Counted from the stretch's first letter, positions 1-11,150 are shown. The stretch: 64,000 bases of DNA from Prorocentrum cordatum (GCA_963575745.1 CAUYUJ010001299.1:1-64000), one strand, 5' to 3'. Made by a program: numbers and translations. The notes: a model not told the origin generated them from the letters alone.

Positions 1-537
1 TCCTGCAAGATGGCCCCAAGAGCGCCCCGAAGGCTCCCAAGAGCGCCCCAAGAGCGCCCCGAGAGCGCCCCAAAAGGCCCCAAGAGGCGCCCAAGAGGCC
101 TCCAAAACATTGATTTTACCTAGGTTTTGGAAGGATTTTGGCATTTGGGGGGGGCCCAAGAGGCGACTCGAGGCACTCTGCAGGGGCGGGGCTAATAAGC
201 ACCCCCCCCTTCTTTGATAGATCTCCTCCAAGATGGCCCCAAGAACGCCTCGAAGGCTCCCAAGAGCGCCCCAAAAGCGCCCCAAGAGGGCCCCAAGAGG
301 CCCCAAGAGGCCCCCAAGAGGCCTCCAAGAGGCCCCCAAGAGACCCCCAAGAGGCCACAAGAGGCTCCCCGAGATACGCAAGAGGCCCCGGGGACCGCCA
401 AGAGGCCCCAAGGACGGCCCAACAAGCCAAGAGGCCTCCAAGAGACGGCCCAAGAGGCTCCCCGAGATACGCAAGAGGCCCCCGGGACCGCCAAGAGGCC
501 CCAAGGACGGCCCAAGAGGCCCCCAAGTTCGCAATTG
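1..537. repeat. CCAAGAGGCCC minisatellite, left flank of the LINE
   Basis: Degenerate tandem units of about 9-12 bases (CCCCAAGAGG, CCCAAGAGCG) surround a unique core at about 112-245 containing ATTGATTTTACCTAGG and GATAGATCTCCTCCAAGATGG. The block matches 7996-8518 closely, except for a gap of about 70 bases near position 114. Open frames here (Pro/Arg/Gly-rich) follow from the repeat period and are not genes. Confidence 0.9.
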
Positions 538-677
538 TCCTCCTCCTCCTCCTCCTCCTCTTTTTCTTCCTCCTCCCTCCTCCCCCTCCCCCTCCTCCTC
601 CTCCTCCTCCTCCTCCTCCTCCTCCTCCTCCTCCTCCTCCTCCTCCTCCTCCTCCTCCTCCTCCTCCTCCTCCTCCT
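538..677. repeat. TCC microsatellite
   Basis: Nearly pure TCC/CTC trinucleotide tract with a few TTT interruptions near 560. It ends abruptly at TCCTCCTAGG, where the LINE 5' end begins. The poly-Pro, poly-Ser and poly-Leu frames across it are artefacts. Confidence 0.95.
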
Positions 678-928
678 AGGTGGCTCTGGCCGTGGCCGTG
701 GGGACGGCCCGTTTGCCTCAGCCCCCAGCCGTCACCCGTGTGCAGCGGGCGTCGGTGAACATTCTGTTTCTTCCGCCAGAGACCACTCGCGAGCGATCGC
801 CCGCGTGGCAACGGCGGTCCTGTCGAGCGCGCGTGACCGCCCGCCTGCTCCTGTGGCAGGCACGCGCCCGCGCCCTTCTCGCTGGGCATCACGGCGAACA
901 CGCGGCGGGTGGCGGGGACCGCGGCGCG

Positions 929-2002
929 ATGGCACCTGGCGCTGCGGAGAACCCCCGCCCATGGGCGTCGGCAGCAGGAGGCGCAGACGGGGTTGCGGAT
1001 CGCCAGTGGGCGTGTGTCGCGACCAGACTCTGCGGCTTCAAGACCAACTTTGCCTCGAGGTCGACATGCTGGAAGTGTGGGCGGGACTGGCAGGGGCGCA
1101 AGCCTGCTGGGTCAGAAGCGCCTGCACGCACGAGGTCGGTCTCTGCTGCGGCTGATCGCCGTCGCCGTCGGGATCGTGACAATGATGATGGAGAACGGGT
1201 GGAGTGGGCAAGGGACCAGCTCGAGGAGTCCCAGGCCGTGGTCCGAGCCCGCAAGGGGCTCGCCGCTCTCCGTCGCCTCAAGTATGACGAGGATCACCCG
1301 CTGGTCGTGGCAGCCGCTCGAGAGGTCCAGCACCTGGAGGCAGAGGGGCGGAAGGCTCGCCCACCTGAGGATGTGCTGCGTAGCGCCCAGGATCGCCTCG
1401 CCATCAAGTCGAAGGAGAAGTTCGAGGTGGACAAGCAGCTGGCGGAGGCGGAGGAGCGCATCGCGACCCTGCGCCAGAAGGCCAGCGCCTTGTCGGAGGA
1501 CGTGGAGGTATTGCAGAAGGAGGTCATGGAAGCGCGGAAGGCCGTCACCATCGCCACGGCAGGGTACCAGGGCATGGGCCTCGCGGCCGTGGCGACCAAC
1601 CTTCTCAACCTCCAGACGCTCATCAACAATGCAGAGGGCTCCGTGGCGTCGGGCCAGGGCTTGCAGCTGCTGCAGTCGATCCACGCCGAGGCGCAGGCCA
1701 TGGGGGTGGCCTTCCCTGCCTCGCGGGCTGCGGCCTTGGCGGCGGACGCCGCTGCCTCGGGCCCCCCTCCGCCGAGCAGCACTCAGACTGCTCGGGCGCC
1801 ACAGCTGGGTGGTCTTGCGGCCACAGCTGGGGCAGCGCCGCAGGCGGTGGGGGCCCCCGCAGCGGACGTGCCGCCCGCGAGGGACGACGTCGCCATGGGT
1901 GGCGCGCCCCCAGCCGCGGCCACGGCGTTTCGCCCTCCCCCTAGCGCCCCTGGGGGAGGACGTGGGGCAGCCGCGGCCAGTGCAGGCCCACCGCAGCCTT
2001 AG
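929..2002 (+). CDS. LINE ORF1 protein: zinc finger plus coiled coil
   Basis: First ATG of a frame open from the TCC tract to the TAG at 2000-2002, giving 357 residues. About 30 residues in is a motif of the RanBP2 zinc-finger type: W-x-C, C, N, then C-x2-C (TCWKCG at about 1067-1084). The two N-terminal cysteines are five residues apart, which is wider than usual. A highly charged segment (about 1150-1550; many E, K, R, A) has the look of a long coiled coil. The C-terminal third is Ala/Pro-rich and probably disordered. ORF1 proteins of LINEs bind the element RNA, and both a zinc finger and a coiled coil fit that role. The frame is intact. A GTG-initiated longer form from 680 is possible but would run through unlikely sequence. 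Confidence 0.75.
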   Translation: MAPGAAENPRPWASAAGGADGVADRQWACVATRLCGFKTNFASRSTCWKCGRDWQGRKPAGSEAPARTRSVSAAADRRRRRDRDNDDGERVEWARDQLEESQAVVRARKGLAALRRLKYDEDHPLVVAAAREVQHLEAEGRKARPPEDVLRSAQDRLAIKSKEKFEVDKQLAEAEERIATLRQKASALSEDVEVLQKEVMEARKAVTIATAGYQGMGLAAVATNLLNLQTLINNAEGSVASGQGLQLLQSIHAEAQAMGVAFPASRAAALAADAAASGPPPPSSTQTARAPQLGGLAATAGAAPQAVGAPAADVPPARDDVAMGGAPPAAATAFRPPPSAPGGGRGAAAASAGPPQP

Positions 2003-3530
2003 CTCACGCAGTTGGGCTAGGCATCGTGCGCCGAGGAGGGCGAGCAGGAGGCAGATCACGCTCGCCTCCTTCAATGGCTCATGCTGGTACAGCTGTCGGC
2101 AGTTCCTGGAGCAAAGCACGGAGGGCATCATGGTCGTGGCGGCCCAGGGGCTGCGTGTGGATGCTGGGGATCTGCAGGCAGCGACGAGTTGGGCTTCGCG
2201 TCATGGCTGGAAAGCTTATATTTCGGCGTGCCGCCGGTTGGAGCCAGGAAAGCCTAGTGCGGGAGTGGGCTTGTTCATCCGCGATTTCGCATCGACACGA
2301 TTGTTGGAGATGCCCGACGGCATGCAGAGCTTTGAAGTGGTACCAGCGTGGTGTGTTGCAGTTCATGCAGATCTTGGCCTACCTGGGGGAGTGATTCTCG
2401 GCTCTATGTATGTAGAATCCGTGCCAGATCATGCGTACCTGTCTCGCAATTCTCAGAAGCTGATGCGCCTTGGGGATGTGCTCAGGTATTATGCCAGCCC
2501 GTTTCTCATTGCAGGTGATTGGAACACCACGGCTGATGAGCTCGAGGTAACAGGCCTCCTCGACATCTTCCCAGCCCAGTGCGCGGTGCCTGGCGGAGAG
2601 GGCACATGTCGCTCGCCGCAGGGGAAGTATCGTGCTATTGATTTCTGGCTTGCCAGTCCTTCTCTTGCGAAGGCGTGTCTGGACCCACGCTGTGCCTCAG
2701 ACTGGGCGGCCAGACCCCACTTCCCCATCCTGCTTGATCTCTCGGCCCATCCTCGGGAGACGCAGCAGCTTTGCTTCCAGGGCCCCAAGGCCTTCCCCAG
2801 GCTCCCTCCCGAGTTTGCGGGTTGTCACCCTTTGGAGGGCCCCCCAGAGCCCCAGCCTTATTTGGATGTCCTTGCTGAGGATTATGCTCTTGGGGTGCCC
2901 TCCGACACGAGTCAGCTTGCTCCTAGGTTGGACGCGTTGCATGGTTCCTTCTGTTCCATGGTGGAAGCTGATTTGTGTCATATTTATCAAGTGAAGGATA
3001 AGGAGCGATACCTGGGGAGGTCGGAGGGCCCTAGGTATGTTTGGCGACCCGTAGGAGGACTGCCCACCCACGGGAAGCCCGCCAGTGTGCCTGAGGCTAG
3101 GTTGTTTAGGGACATCGGTCAGGCCATAGCGGATTACGTCGTGGCCTTGGATAGGCCCCAGGGGATCGGACTTCGGGCTCAGAGGCTCCATCGGGTTTTG
3201 AAGGCAGGGCGCATTCGTGATGTGTGCTCTGAGCGTGGCCCCGGGCTGTTTCTAGGCCTACCGTTCCTACTCGATGCGGCTGCTGCTTGCCCATCGTCCG
3301 TAGCCCTTGGCTCAAAGGATTGCCTCGCACACTCTCACTCGCTCTTCTTGGCGGTGTCTGACGCCGTGCATGCCCATGCCGAGTCGCTCGAGAGGGCAGC
3401 TGCCGACGCCAGGCGCAAGGCTTTCCTCAAGTGGGCCAGGGATGCGATGATCACCTCGCCCACGCAGGTCTTCAACTACACGAAGCTACGTGGATGGACT
3501 CACTCAGAGTCGGACGTCAGTAGGTCGGTC
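2003..3530 (+). pseudogene. LINE ORF2, endonuclease part
   Basis: Frame 3 carries an APE/exonuclease-III-like endonuclease: ASFNGS (2064-2081) as the N-terminal metal-site motif, LIAGDWN (about 2505-2525), IDFWLAS (2637-2657) and a PHFPILLDL motif near 2716-2742 in place of the usual SDH. This domain nicks target DNA to prime reverse transcription. No ATG lies between the ORF1 stop and the first domain motif, so ORF2 initiation is unclear (reinitiation or fusion). The homologous reading continues to about 3490-3530. There the frame changes by one base, and the rest of ORF2 is read in frame 2. Confidence 0.8.
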
Positions 3531-6484
3531 CAACGCTCGCCTTGTCGAGGTCACAGGCTCAGGAGCTCGCTGACGGGCAGATGGACATCTGGTGCGACAT
3601 CTGGCAGGGCACGTCCCTGGTCTCGTCGGCGCCTGGCGCCGGAGGGGCTGACCCTGAGTTCGATGTCGAGCATCTTTTGCCAGCGGATTCGGGTGGGCGC
3701 GAGTTGGCGGCACTGCTTCGAGATCTGCCTTCCGACCACCTACCTGTGCCGAAGGTGGCTGACGCCAGGCGAGCTGCGCGGAGTTTTCCTTGGCGCACGG
3801 GGACTGGCCCCGACAAGTTGTCTCCTGGGGCGATCTCGCTACTGGGCGACGAGGCTTTGGCGTTTCTGGTATACCTGATGTGGGCCATCGAGACGTGGCA
3901 TCGGTGGCCTACGCAGATGATGATGGCGCACATCGTCCTCCTCAGCAAGGAAGGCGGGGGCTTTCGTCCGATCGCGCTCCTGCCCTCGGTCTACCGTGTG
4001 TGGACCAAGCTGAGGCTTGTATATGTGCGGCGCTGGGCACGGGACCATGCGCGCCCCTACTTCGCCATGGGTGTGAAGAAGTGCACAGTCGATGTGGCGG
4101 CGAGGCTGCTGGTGCGGCTGGAGGCAGCCGCGCGTCACCCAGATCTAGCAGCGGTCACGGCACTGGTGGATATCAGCAAGTGTTTTGATAGAGTACCGTG
4201 GCGTAAGCTCGTTGCGGCTGCTCAACGCTACGGATTCCCGACGACGATCCTTCGCATGGCCCTACTCATGCACCACGCCCCCCGTCGGCTGTCGCGGGCA
4301 GGAACCTTTTCATGCGCTGCGACGGTGCTTCAAGGCTCGCTGCCTGGTTGCACTGACGCGATGTTCTTCTTGCAGCTGCTGTTTCTCGAACCTCTGGACG
4401 CGTTCATGGAGGAGACGGCTATGCTGCCTCGAAGTCTCGACGCTTACGCGGATGATCTCACGCTGCAGATTGTCATGAAGCGTGGAGACATCATTCGGGT
4501 CTCGGCGGAGACGCTGGCGCTGCTGGCGGACACTCTGCGGGACCTGGAGCTGCCGATCGCGGTGAACAAGGCCAAGGTGATGGCCACGGACATGCCGCTA
4601 GCCACCGCGGTGGCCCGTCGCGTACAAAAGCATGGATTCAAACCCGTATCCGTTCTCAAGGTGCTGGGCATGGAGGTCGCCGGTGGCAGGAGGCTACGCT
4701 ACGGTGTAGTCGGGAAGAGAGCGCGTCAGGTGACGGCACGCATGCCACGTTTTCGGCGCCTGCGCGGGCTTAGGACGAAGGAGTACAGGCGGATCACCTC
4801 TCCGTCCCTAGGGCCTGGCATGACGTACGGGCTGCAGGTCACCAGCGCGCCGCCGCACCTAGTGAAGCGTATGGCGGCCTGTGCGAGAGAAGGATGGGCC
4901 AAGACGCCTGCTGCGTCCTCGACGTGGGTGGCTACGAGCCTGGGGCCCTCGTGGAGGCAGCATCCTGATTGCATAGCCGTGACGGGCCCTGTCCGCACAT
5001 GGGCGAGCATGGCGGCGGCTCGCTCGGTCCCCCTAGATGTGCTTCAGGATGCCTGGCAGCTCCAGACGCCGCGAGTGTTGCTGGCCAAGGGGCCGTGGGA
5101 GATGGTTGTGGGTCCTGCAGGAGCGCTGGCAATACAGCTGCGCAGACTTGGATGGACAGCATCGTCGGCACACCTTTGGCGCACGAGGCGCGGCATCGCG
5201 CTCGACCTGACCGAAGTCTCGCCGACCTGGGTGTACACCTTGGCGCTACGGGACTATGAGCTTGAGGGCTGGCGTCAATGGGCTCAGCGGGAGGGGCAGG
5301 CCCCTGAGGATCCTGCACGCCGCGTCCCCAGAGCCCCCGACGGCTACTGGGTTGAGCCGATCCGTGCACTTTTTGCGGATGCCAAGGAGCGTGCTAAGTG
5401 GAAACTGTCGCCATTGGCCATGGCAGCCCTACGCTCCACCATGATTGGTGGCCAGTGTTCGCAGCAACGCCTGTGGCAGCACGGCTACTCTGTATTTCAG
5501 GAATGTCAGGCTTGTGGTGCGGTGCCAGGTTGTCTGCACCACCGATTTTATCGTTGCCCTCAGGGCGAAGAGGCCCGCGTCGAGGCATTAGAGGCCTCTC
5601 ACTTGGAGCGGGCCCGTCACGCCCCGACGCAATGCCCCTTCTTCCAACGATGCCTCTTTCCTAGGGCCTGGCTTCCTGAGCTGCGACCCCCGTGTCTGTA
5701 TGAAAGATGGGGATATGAGCTTAGGGCCTTAGGCCCACTTGAGGTCACTGGCACTGTTTTCACGGAAGGATCTGGTCGCGCCCTCCCTTTTTGGCCCGAG
5801 TCGGCCCGCGCGGGCTGGGGTTTTGCCGTCATGGAGGGGGCCTCGCTTAGTGGCCAAGCGTTTGGCCCTCTCCCTGGACATGAGCAGAGCGCCCCTCGGG
5901 CCGAGTTGTTTGCGATTTTGAAAGTGCTCCAGGTTGGCAGGGCCCCTCTCGACATTAAGTCCGATCATTTGCCTGCCATTGAGGGCATTAACCTTCGTGG
6001 TCGTGAGTGGTGCTTGGATGTGTCGAGGCAGAACCTTGACCTTTGGCGTCAGATCTGGCGCGCGATTGATGATCACGGGGGCCTGCAGGAGGGCGCGCTG
6101 TCTTTTTCGTGGGTGAAGTCTCATCAGACGGATTGGTCTGTCGAGAGGGTGGGCAATGATTTTGCCGACCAAGCTGCGCGCAAAGGAATGGAAGCTCACG
6201 CGCTGTCTGAAGATATTGAGAATGGACATGCTGCTTCCCTCCTCCTCCGACAGACCTCGTGCTGGGTTGCTCAGTCCCAGGAGGCCTTGGCGATCGGAGC
6301 GGTCGCCGCGGACCGTACCGAGACGCCGCTAAGGCGTAGGCATCGGAAGCCCCCTCGCCTCCGTCATCGTCCTCCCCCCCCCCCCCTGCCTTGTGCCATC
6401 GGCCCGTTGAGATCAGAGGTCACTGGAGGTGCTCGCTCTGTCTTGCCTCGGCCCGCGCGGAGAGAGGCAGGCGCAGGATGATCC
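3524..6484 (+). pseudogene. LINE ORF2, reverse transcriptase and RNase H part
   Basis: Frame 2, open from 3524. Reverse transcriptase block A is ALVDISKCFDRV (about 4160-4195), block B VLQGSLPGC (about 4325-4351) and the catalytic box AYADD (about 4442-4456). After the RT comes a Cys/His cluster ECQACG...HHRFYRCP (about 5500-5560). RNase H follows: FTEGSG (about 5759-5775), AELFAI (about 5899-5916), IKSDH (about 5955-5970), KSHQ and GNDFADQ (about 6115-6170). The first acidic position is Glu, not the usual Asp. The frame reads on past the run of 13 C at 6374-6386 into an apparently meaningless Pro/Arg tail, while the homologous C-terminal module continues in frame 1. Confidence 0.88.
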
Positions 6485-7227
6485 GCACGATGTGCGGCAC
6501 CGTGCGCGCGCAGGCCCGCTCCGCGCTTGCGGGCGTTACCGCGCCGCCGCCGCCGTCGTCGCCGTCGGGGAGTCGGGGCGGGGGTGGGGGTGGATGCAAG
6601 AGATCCCGTGAGAGCGAGCCCGAGTCCGATCCCCCTTTGCGGCGCCTGCGCATCAGGCTGTGTGACTCGGACGACAGGCGTCCGCCAATTCGCCCGAGGG
6701 AGGAGATGGGGGGGGAGGGTGACGAAACGGCCCTGGACGGGTCCGCGCCCCCCTCTCGCCCGGTCCGCCCGAGAGTGCGTTTTGACCTCGGCTCGCCTCC
6801 GTCGCTGGACGAGACGGTGGAGCGTCTCACTCACGACGGAATGCTGTCTCAGGAGGTCGAGCCTCCCGCGAAGAGGCCGTGCACCTTCGGTCCCATGGCC
6901 CCCCCGTCGCCCGTGGGTCCTGGGTGCGATGGTTCTCGGGAGCTCTCTGACCTCGCCCCCATGTCCCGTATGAGGGGCCATGAAATCTTTATCTCTGGCA
7001 GTTTAGCTGCATGCCGTAGGTGTGGATCGTCTTGCGAGGGGGGGAGTCAGTCCCAGCTGTTTGGGGCGTGTCGCCCCGAGCTTTTGGAGAGGACCCCCTC
7101 CCGCAGATATAAGCGAGACCGCATCTTTGACAAGCACCTGCATCCGCGGGTGCCGCGTCTCCGTATTGCCACCCCTGCGCATCTCAAATTATCTGATGAT
7201 GTTTGTGTGTGGCTCGGGCTATTATAG
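6391..7227 (+). pseudogene. LINE ORF2, C-terminal Cys/His module
   Basis: Frame 1 continuation after the C13 run. Two copies of a small motif are visible: GHWRCSLCLASA (about 6421-6456) and GHEIFISG followed by CRRCGSSC (about 6979-7035). Each has His, then a C-x2-C pair, then a later Cys, in the form of a small zinc-binding unit. The segment between is Pro/Arg/Asp-rich and low complexity. TAG/TAA context at 7225-7227 ends the protein. The first module begins immediately after the homopolymer, so this is read as the frameshifted end of ORF2 and not a separate gene. Zinc binding is inferred from spacing only. Confidence 0.65.
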
Positions 7228-7411
7228 GTCCTTCTGGCAGCAATTACTTGTGATTCCTGCGCCGTCGGCCAGGTGCTGGCCGTGATGGGGTTTCTTGGGT
7301 CCCTGGGTCGTAAGCCCTCGTCGTCGGTCTCTGCTGATTGAGAGTTGTGCTTCTCTCCTTTTCCATCGCTCCGCTCCGTCCGTCACCCGAACTCGGCGCG
7401 CTCTTCTATCT

Positions 7412-7736
7412 GGGTCCGTCCTTCTCCTCCTCCTCCTCCTTCTCCTGTTCCTCCTTCTCGTCCTCCTCGTCCTCGCAGTCCTCCATCTCCTCCTCCTTCT
7501 ATTCCTCCTCCTCCTCCTCCTGCTCCTCCTCCTGCTCCTCCTCTTCCTCCTCCTACTCCGACGACGACGGCTCCTCCTACATCCTCCCCCTATTGGGGTA
7601 TATGTCGGCTCACCTCGCCCTTTGTTTTTCTGCATGCTCCCCCGCTTCCCTCATAACCTCCACTCCCCTGGGACTCATTTCTGGACGGGCTGGTGGGGAT
7701 ACGCGAAGCGTCTAGAATTTCTTGGGGGCTCCTTGG
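7412..7736. repeat. Right flank of the LINE: TCC tract and terminal module
   Basis: Pyrimidine tract (TCC with TTC, CTCGTCC) to about 7555, then a conserved stretch with GACGACGACGGCTCC and the module ending GGGCTGGTGGGGATACGCG (about 7688) and GAAGCGTCTAGA. It is nearly identical to about 8626-8915. Confidence 0.9.
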
Positions 7737-8518
7737 AGGCCTCTTTGGGGCCTCTCGGGTCCTCGCGGCGGCGTCTGAAGAAGCCTCCAAGACGTTGCCA
7801 AGAGACCCCCAAGAGGCCCCAAGAGAGTCCAAGATGGCCCAAGACGGCTCCAAGAGCGAAAAGGCGAGAAAACAGAAAACATTGATTTTATCAAGGTTTT
7901 GGAAGGATTTTGGCCTCTTGGGGGGGCCAAGAGGCGACTCGAGGCACCCTAGAGGGGCAGCGCTAATTGGGGACCCCCTCTTCTCTGATCGATCTCCTGC
8001 AAGATGGCCCCAAGAGCGCCCCGAAGGCTCCCAAGAGCGCCCCAAGAGCGCCCCGAGAGCGCCCCAAGAGGCCCCAAGAGGCGCCCAAGAGGCCTCCAAA
8101 AGGCTCCCAAGAGACCCCCAAGAGGCCCAAGAGGCTCCCAAGACGGGTCCAAGAGCGAAAAGGCGAGAAAACAAACAACATTGATTTTACCTAGGTTTTG
8201 GAAGGATTTTGGCCTCTTGGGGGGGGCCCAAGAGGCGACTCGAGGCACTCTAGAGGGGCAGCGCTAATTGGGGACCCCCCCTTCTTTGATAGATCTCCTC
8301 CAAGATGGCCCCAAGAGCGCCTCGAAGGCTCCCAAGAGCGCCCCAAGAGCGCCCCAAGAGGGCCCCAAGAGGCCCCAAGAGGCCCCCAAGAGGCCTCCAA
8401 GAGGCCCCCAAGAGACCCCCAAGAGGCCACAAGAGGCTCCCCGAGATACGCAAGAGGCCCCCGGGACCGCCAAGAGGCCCCAAGGACGGCCCAAGAGGCC
8501 CCCAAGTTCGCAATTGTC
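7737..8518. repeat. Minisatellite with two core units; start of the unoccupied paralogue
   Basis: Two tandem core units, each with ATTGATTTTA, GGTTTTGGAAGGATTTTGG, a CCTCTTGGGGG...CCAAGAGG palindrome, CTAATTGGGGACCCCC and GAT[CA]GATCTCCT[CG]CAAGATGG (cores at about 7880-8010 and 8180-8310), embedded in CCAAGAGGCCCC repeats. The part from 7996 on matches 1-537. Confidence 0.9.
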
Positions 8519-8956
8519 CTCCTCCTCCTCCTCCTCCTCTTTTTCTTCCTCCTCCCTCCTCCCCCTCCCCCTCCTCCTCCTCCTCCTCCTCCTCCTCCTC
8601 CTCCTCCTCCTCCTCCTCCTCCTTCTCCTCCCTCCTTCTCGTCCTCCTCGTCCTCGCAGTCCTCCATCTCCTCCTCCTTCTATTCCTCCTCCTCCTCCTC
8701 CTGCTCCTCCTCCTGCTCCTCCTCTTCCTCCTCCTACTCCGACGACGACGGCTCCTCCTACATCCTCCCCCTCTTGGGGTATATGGCGGCTCACCCCGCC
8801 CTTTGTTCTTCTGCATGCTCCCCCGCTTCCCTCATAACCTCCACTCCCCTGGGACTCATTTCTGGACGGGCTGGTGGGGATACGCGAAGCGTCTAGAATT
8901 TCTTGGGGGCTCCTTGGAGGCCTCTTTGGGGCCTCTTGGGTCCTCGCGGCGGCGTC
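8519..8956. repeat. TCC tract and terminal module without LINE
   Basis: This block joins sequence equivalent to 538-677 directly to sequence equivalent to 7430-7776, with no LINE between them. It is therefore the empty counterpart of the insertion. It diverges from the other copy after GGCGGCGTCT at about 8956. Confidence 0.9.
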
Positions 8957-10344
8957 TGGGAGGCCACTGGGAGGCCTCTTGGGGGCCTCTCGGAGCCCCG
9001 TGTGGGCGTCTTGGGGGCCCTTCGGAGACTGTCTTGGGGTACTCTCGGGCCGTCTTGGGGGCCTTGGGGCATCTCGGCGGCATCTTTGGGCTGTCTGGGG
9101 GCCCTCTTGGGCCGTTTTGGGGTTCTCTTGAGGGCTTCTTGGGCCGTTTGGGGGCCACTTCGGAGGCTGTTTCGGCCGTCCTGGACTTTTGAGAGTCGAA
9201 GCAGGCGGGAACGCTGAAATCTTCAAAAAGCAAAAGGAAAAGTAAAAATCTGTGTTTCTGGAGGCGCTCTTGGGAGTCCTCTTGGGGCCATATTGCGGGG
9301 CCCCCTTGGGGCCATCTCTGGCCGTCTTGGGGCCGTCTTGGCCCGCACAGGGGCCATCCTGAGCCGTCCTGACTCCCTCGTAGCCCCCCAAGAGGCCCAA
9401 GAAGCCGAAATCATTGATTTTACATAGGTTTTGGTACATAGGTTCTGGGGCCCCCAAAGGAAGTCGCCAGGTTGGGTCGATGGATGTCGAGTAGCCCCTG
9501 GGGGGGGGTTAGGGGGGGAGACATAAGAATGTAGCACAAGACAATATTTAGCAATTATATAATTTTGGGATGCAATGGACACGTTGAAATACAGCATCCG
9601 CGGAAGACGCAGCCGCTCAGCACGTCACTTCTGGACGTGGATTCCTCTCGCTTCGCGGGGTGCACGTCCGGAGCACGTACAGTCCAGTCGTTGTGGGTCT
9701 TCTTGGGCGCCTTTTGGCGGCTTCTTGGAGGCCTCTTGGGGGCCTCTTGGGGCCTCCAGGGGGCTTCTTTGGGGCCTCTTGGGGCCCCTGCGGGGCCGTC
9801 TTGGTGCGTTCTTGCGCGGTTTGGCCCGTGCGGGGGCCGTCTTGGGGCCTCTCGGGGTTCCCTTGGCAGTCTCATGGCGTCCTCTTGGGCCGTCTCGGCG
9901 GCCTCTTGGATGTTTTTTGGGGCATCTTTTGGCCCTGCTGGAGGTTTTTAAACCTGTTTGGGGGCCCTCTTGGAGACTTCTTGGGCCGTTTTTGGTCAAT
10001 TTTGGAGGCTGCTTGGGCCGTCAGGGCCTTCTGAGAGTCGAAATAAGCGAAAGCGTTAAAATCCTTCAAAAGCAATCGTCGAAATATCAGTGGTACGGGT
10101 CTCTGGAGCCGTTTTTGGGCGTGCTTTGGGGGCCCTCTGGGGCCGTCTTGGGAGTTTTTTGGACCATTTTGGGGCCACTTTGGGCCGTCCTGGACTCGTC
10201 CAGAGGCGCTCTTGGGTGTCCTATTGGGGCCCTCTTGGGGCGTCTTGGGAGTTTTTTTTTGCCGTCTTGGGGCCGTCTTGGCCCGTCTTGGGGCCATCTG
10301 GAGCCGTCATGAGGCCCTGTTGGACCCCCAAGAGGGCAAACATG
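8957..10344. repeat. GGGGCCTCTTGG / GGGGCCGTCTTGG minisatellite
   Basis: Degenerate G/T-rich tandem units on the plus strand (the complement of the CCAAGAGG family). It includes two copies of a unique core, GAGAGTCGAA...GCGAAAGCG...TCAAAAGC, at about 9190-9240 and 10032-10080, which indicates a larger repeat of about 0.85-0.95 kb. No credible gene. Confidence 0.85.
9405..9665 (+). repeat. Dispersed module, copy 1
   Basis: About 260 bp beginning with AATCATTGATTTTACATAGG and ending near GCTCAGCACGTCAC...GGACGTGGATTC. A related copy lies at 10345-10605, with the same order of landmarks (GGTTTTGGTA, GTCG, GGGGGGTTA, GGGGGGAGACATA, AACACAA, CCGCTCAGCACGTCAC). Confidence 0.8.
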
Positions 10345-10605
10345 CCCAAATCATATATTTGTCCATAAGTTTTGGTAGGTTTTTGAGCCCCAGGAAGGGG
10401 GTCGTCAGCCTGGGTCGGTGGATGTGGCGTAGCGCTGGGGGGGGGGTTATGGGGGGAGACATACTAATGCAACACAATACAATATGTGGCAAATATGCAA
10501 CGATTCGATACATTGGGTACATTGCACTATCGCCTCCGCAGAAAACGCTGCCGCTCAGCACGTCACCTCCGGACGTGGATTCTACAGGCTTACGCCACAT
10601 CCGCC
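10345..10605 (+). repeat. Dispersed module, copy 2
   Basis: Second copy of the 9405-9665 module, about 940 bp downstream. It is diverged (roughly four fifths identical by eye). No protein coding seen. Confidence 0.8.
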
Positions 10606-11150
10606 GACCCCTTGATTCTTGGGCTTACGCTATACCGCCGACCCCTTGGGGAACTGGCGGTTGTTGCGTGTTGTTCCTGAGGGTTTCTTGTGCGCCTTGT
10701 GGGAGTTGTTTTGAGCTCTTTTGGGGTCGTCATAGGGGGGCATATCGGAGACATGTTCGGGGCCTCTTGGGTTGACATTCTCAGCATCCGCCGTGCACGC
10801 ATGGGCAAAGGGGCGAGAACCCGCGTATACAGACGGAGGGCATCTGTCAAAACACCCGACGAATGATTATCGAAGACGCCCACGGCGAATCACCGCCGCC
10901 CCCTGCTTGTTTGGAAGCGCATATGTGGCCGAACGTCGAGGCCAGATTTGCCAAGCTATCGGACCACGTGTTCCCCGAGTCGGTTTGGAAAGCCTTCGAG
11001 GAACACGTGGGCATCTTGAATGTCCTCTTGGCCGTCTGGAGTTGTGGGCACCTGGGGGTCTGGGGCGGTCGCTGATCTTGTGGCGGGGTATCAGCCTGGA
11101 GACTCGCCAGAGCAGCGCGTGCATAATCTGACAGTCGCAGCGTTTTGTTG
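10606..11150. other. No gene recognised
   Basis: Short discordant frames only. The segment 10878-10906 is a perfect reverse-complement match to 41756-41784, so part of this stretch belongs to a dispersed repeat. Confidence 0.5.

Larger units (their letters stand above)
678..7430 (+). mobile_element. Non-LTR retrotransposon (LINE), APE endonuclease + RT + RNase H
   Basis: The element reads 5' UTR, ORF1 (929-2002), then an ORF2 region with APE-type endonuclease, reverse transcriptase, RNase H and a Cys/His-rich tail, ending at 7227. A short 3' UTR (7228 to about 7411) has no poly(A) and runs into the TCC tract of the right flank. Both flanks match the continuous paralogue at 7996-8956, which defines the insertion to within the ambiguity of the TCC repeat. 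ORF2 changes frame twice, so the copy is unlikely to be active. The order EN-RT-RNase H places it broadly with the I/R1-like LINEs; no closer clade is claimed. Confidence 0.9.

Noticed and set aside
138-1155. Long plus-strand frames rich in Pro, Leu, Ser across 138-758 and 214-1155
   Set aside because: They are produced by the CCAAGAGG minisatellite and the TCC tract in three frames at once; no non-repeat coding signal.
8198-9457. Long frames on both strands through the second TCC tract
   Set aside because: Same cause: trinucleotide repeats give open frames of poly-Pro, poly-Ser, poly-Leu, poly-Glu and poly-Arg.
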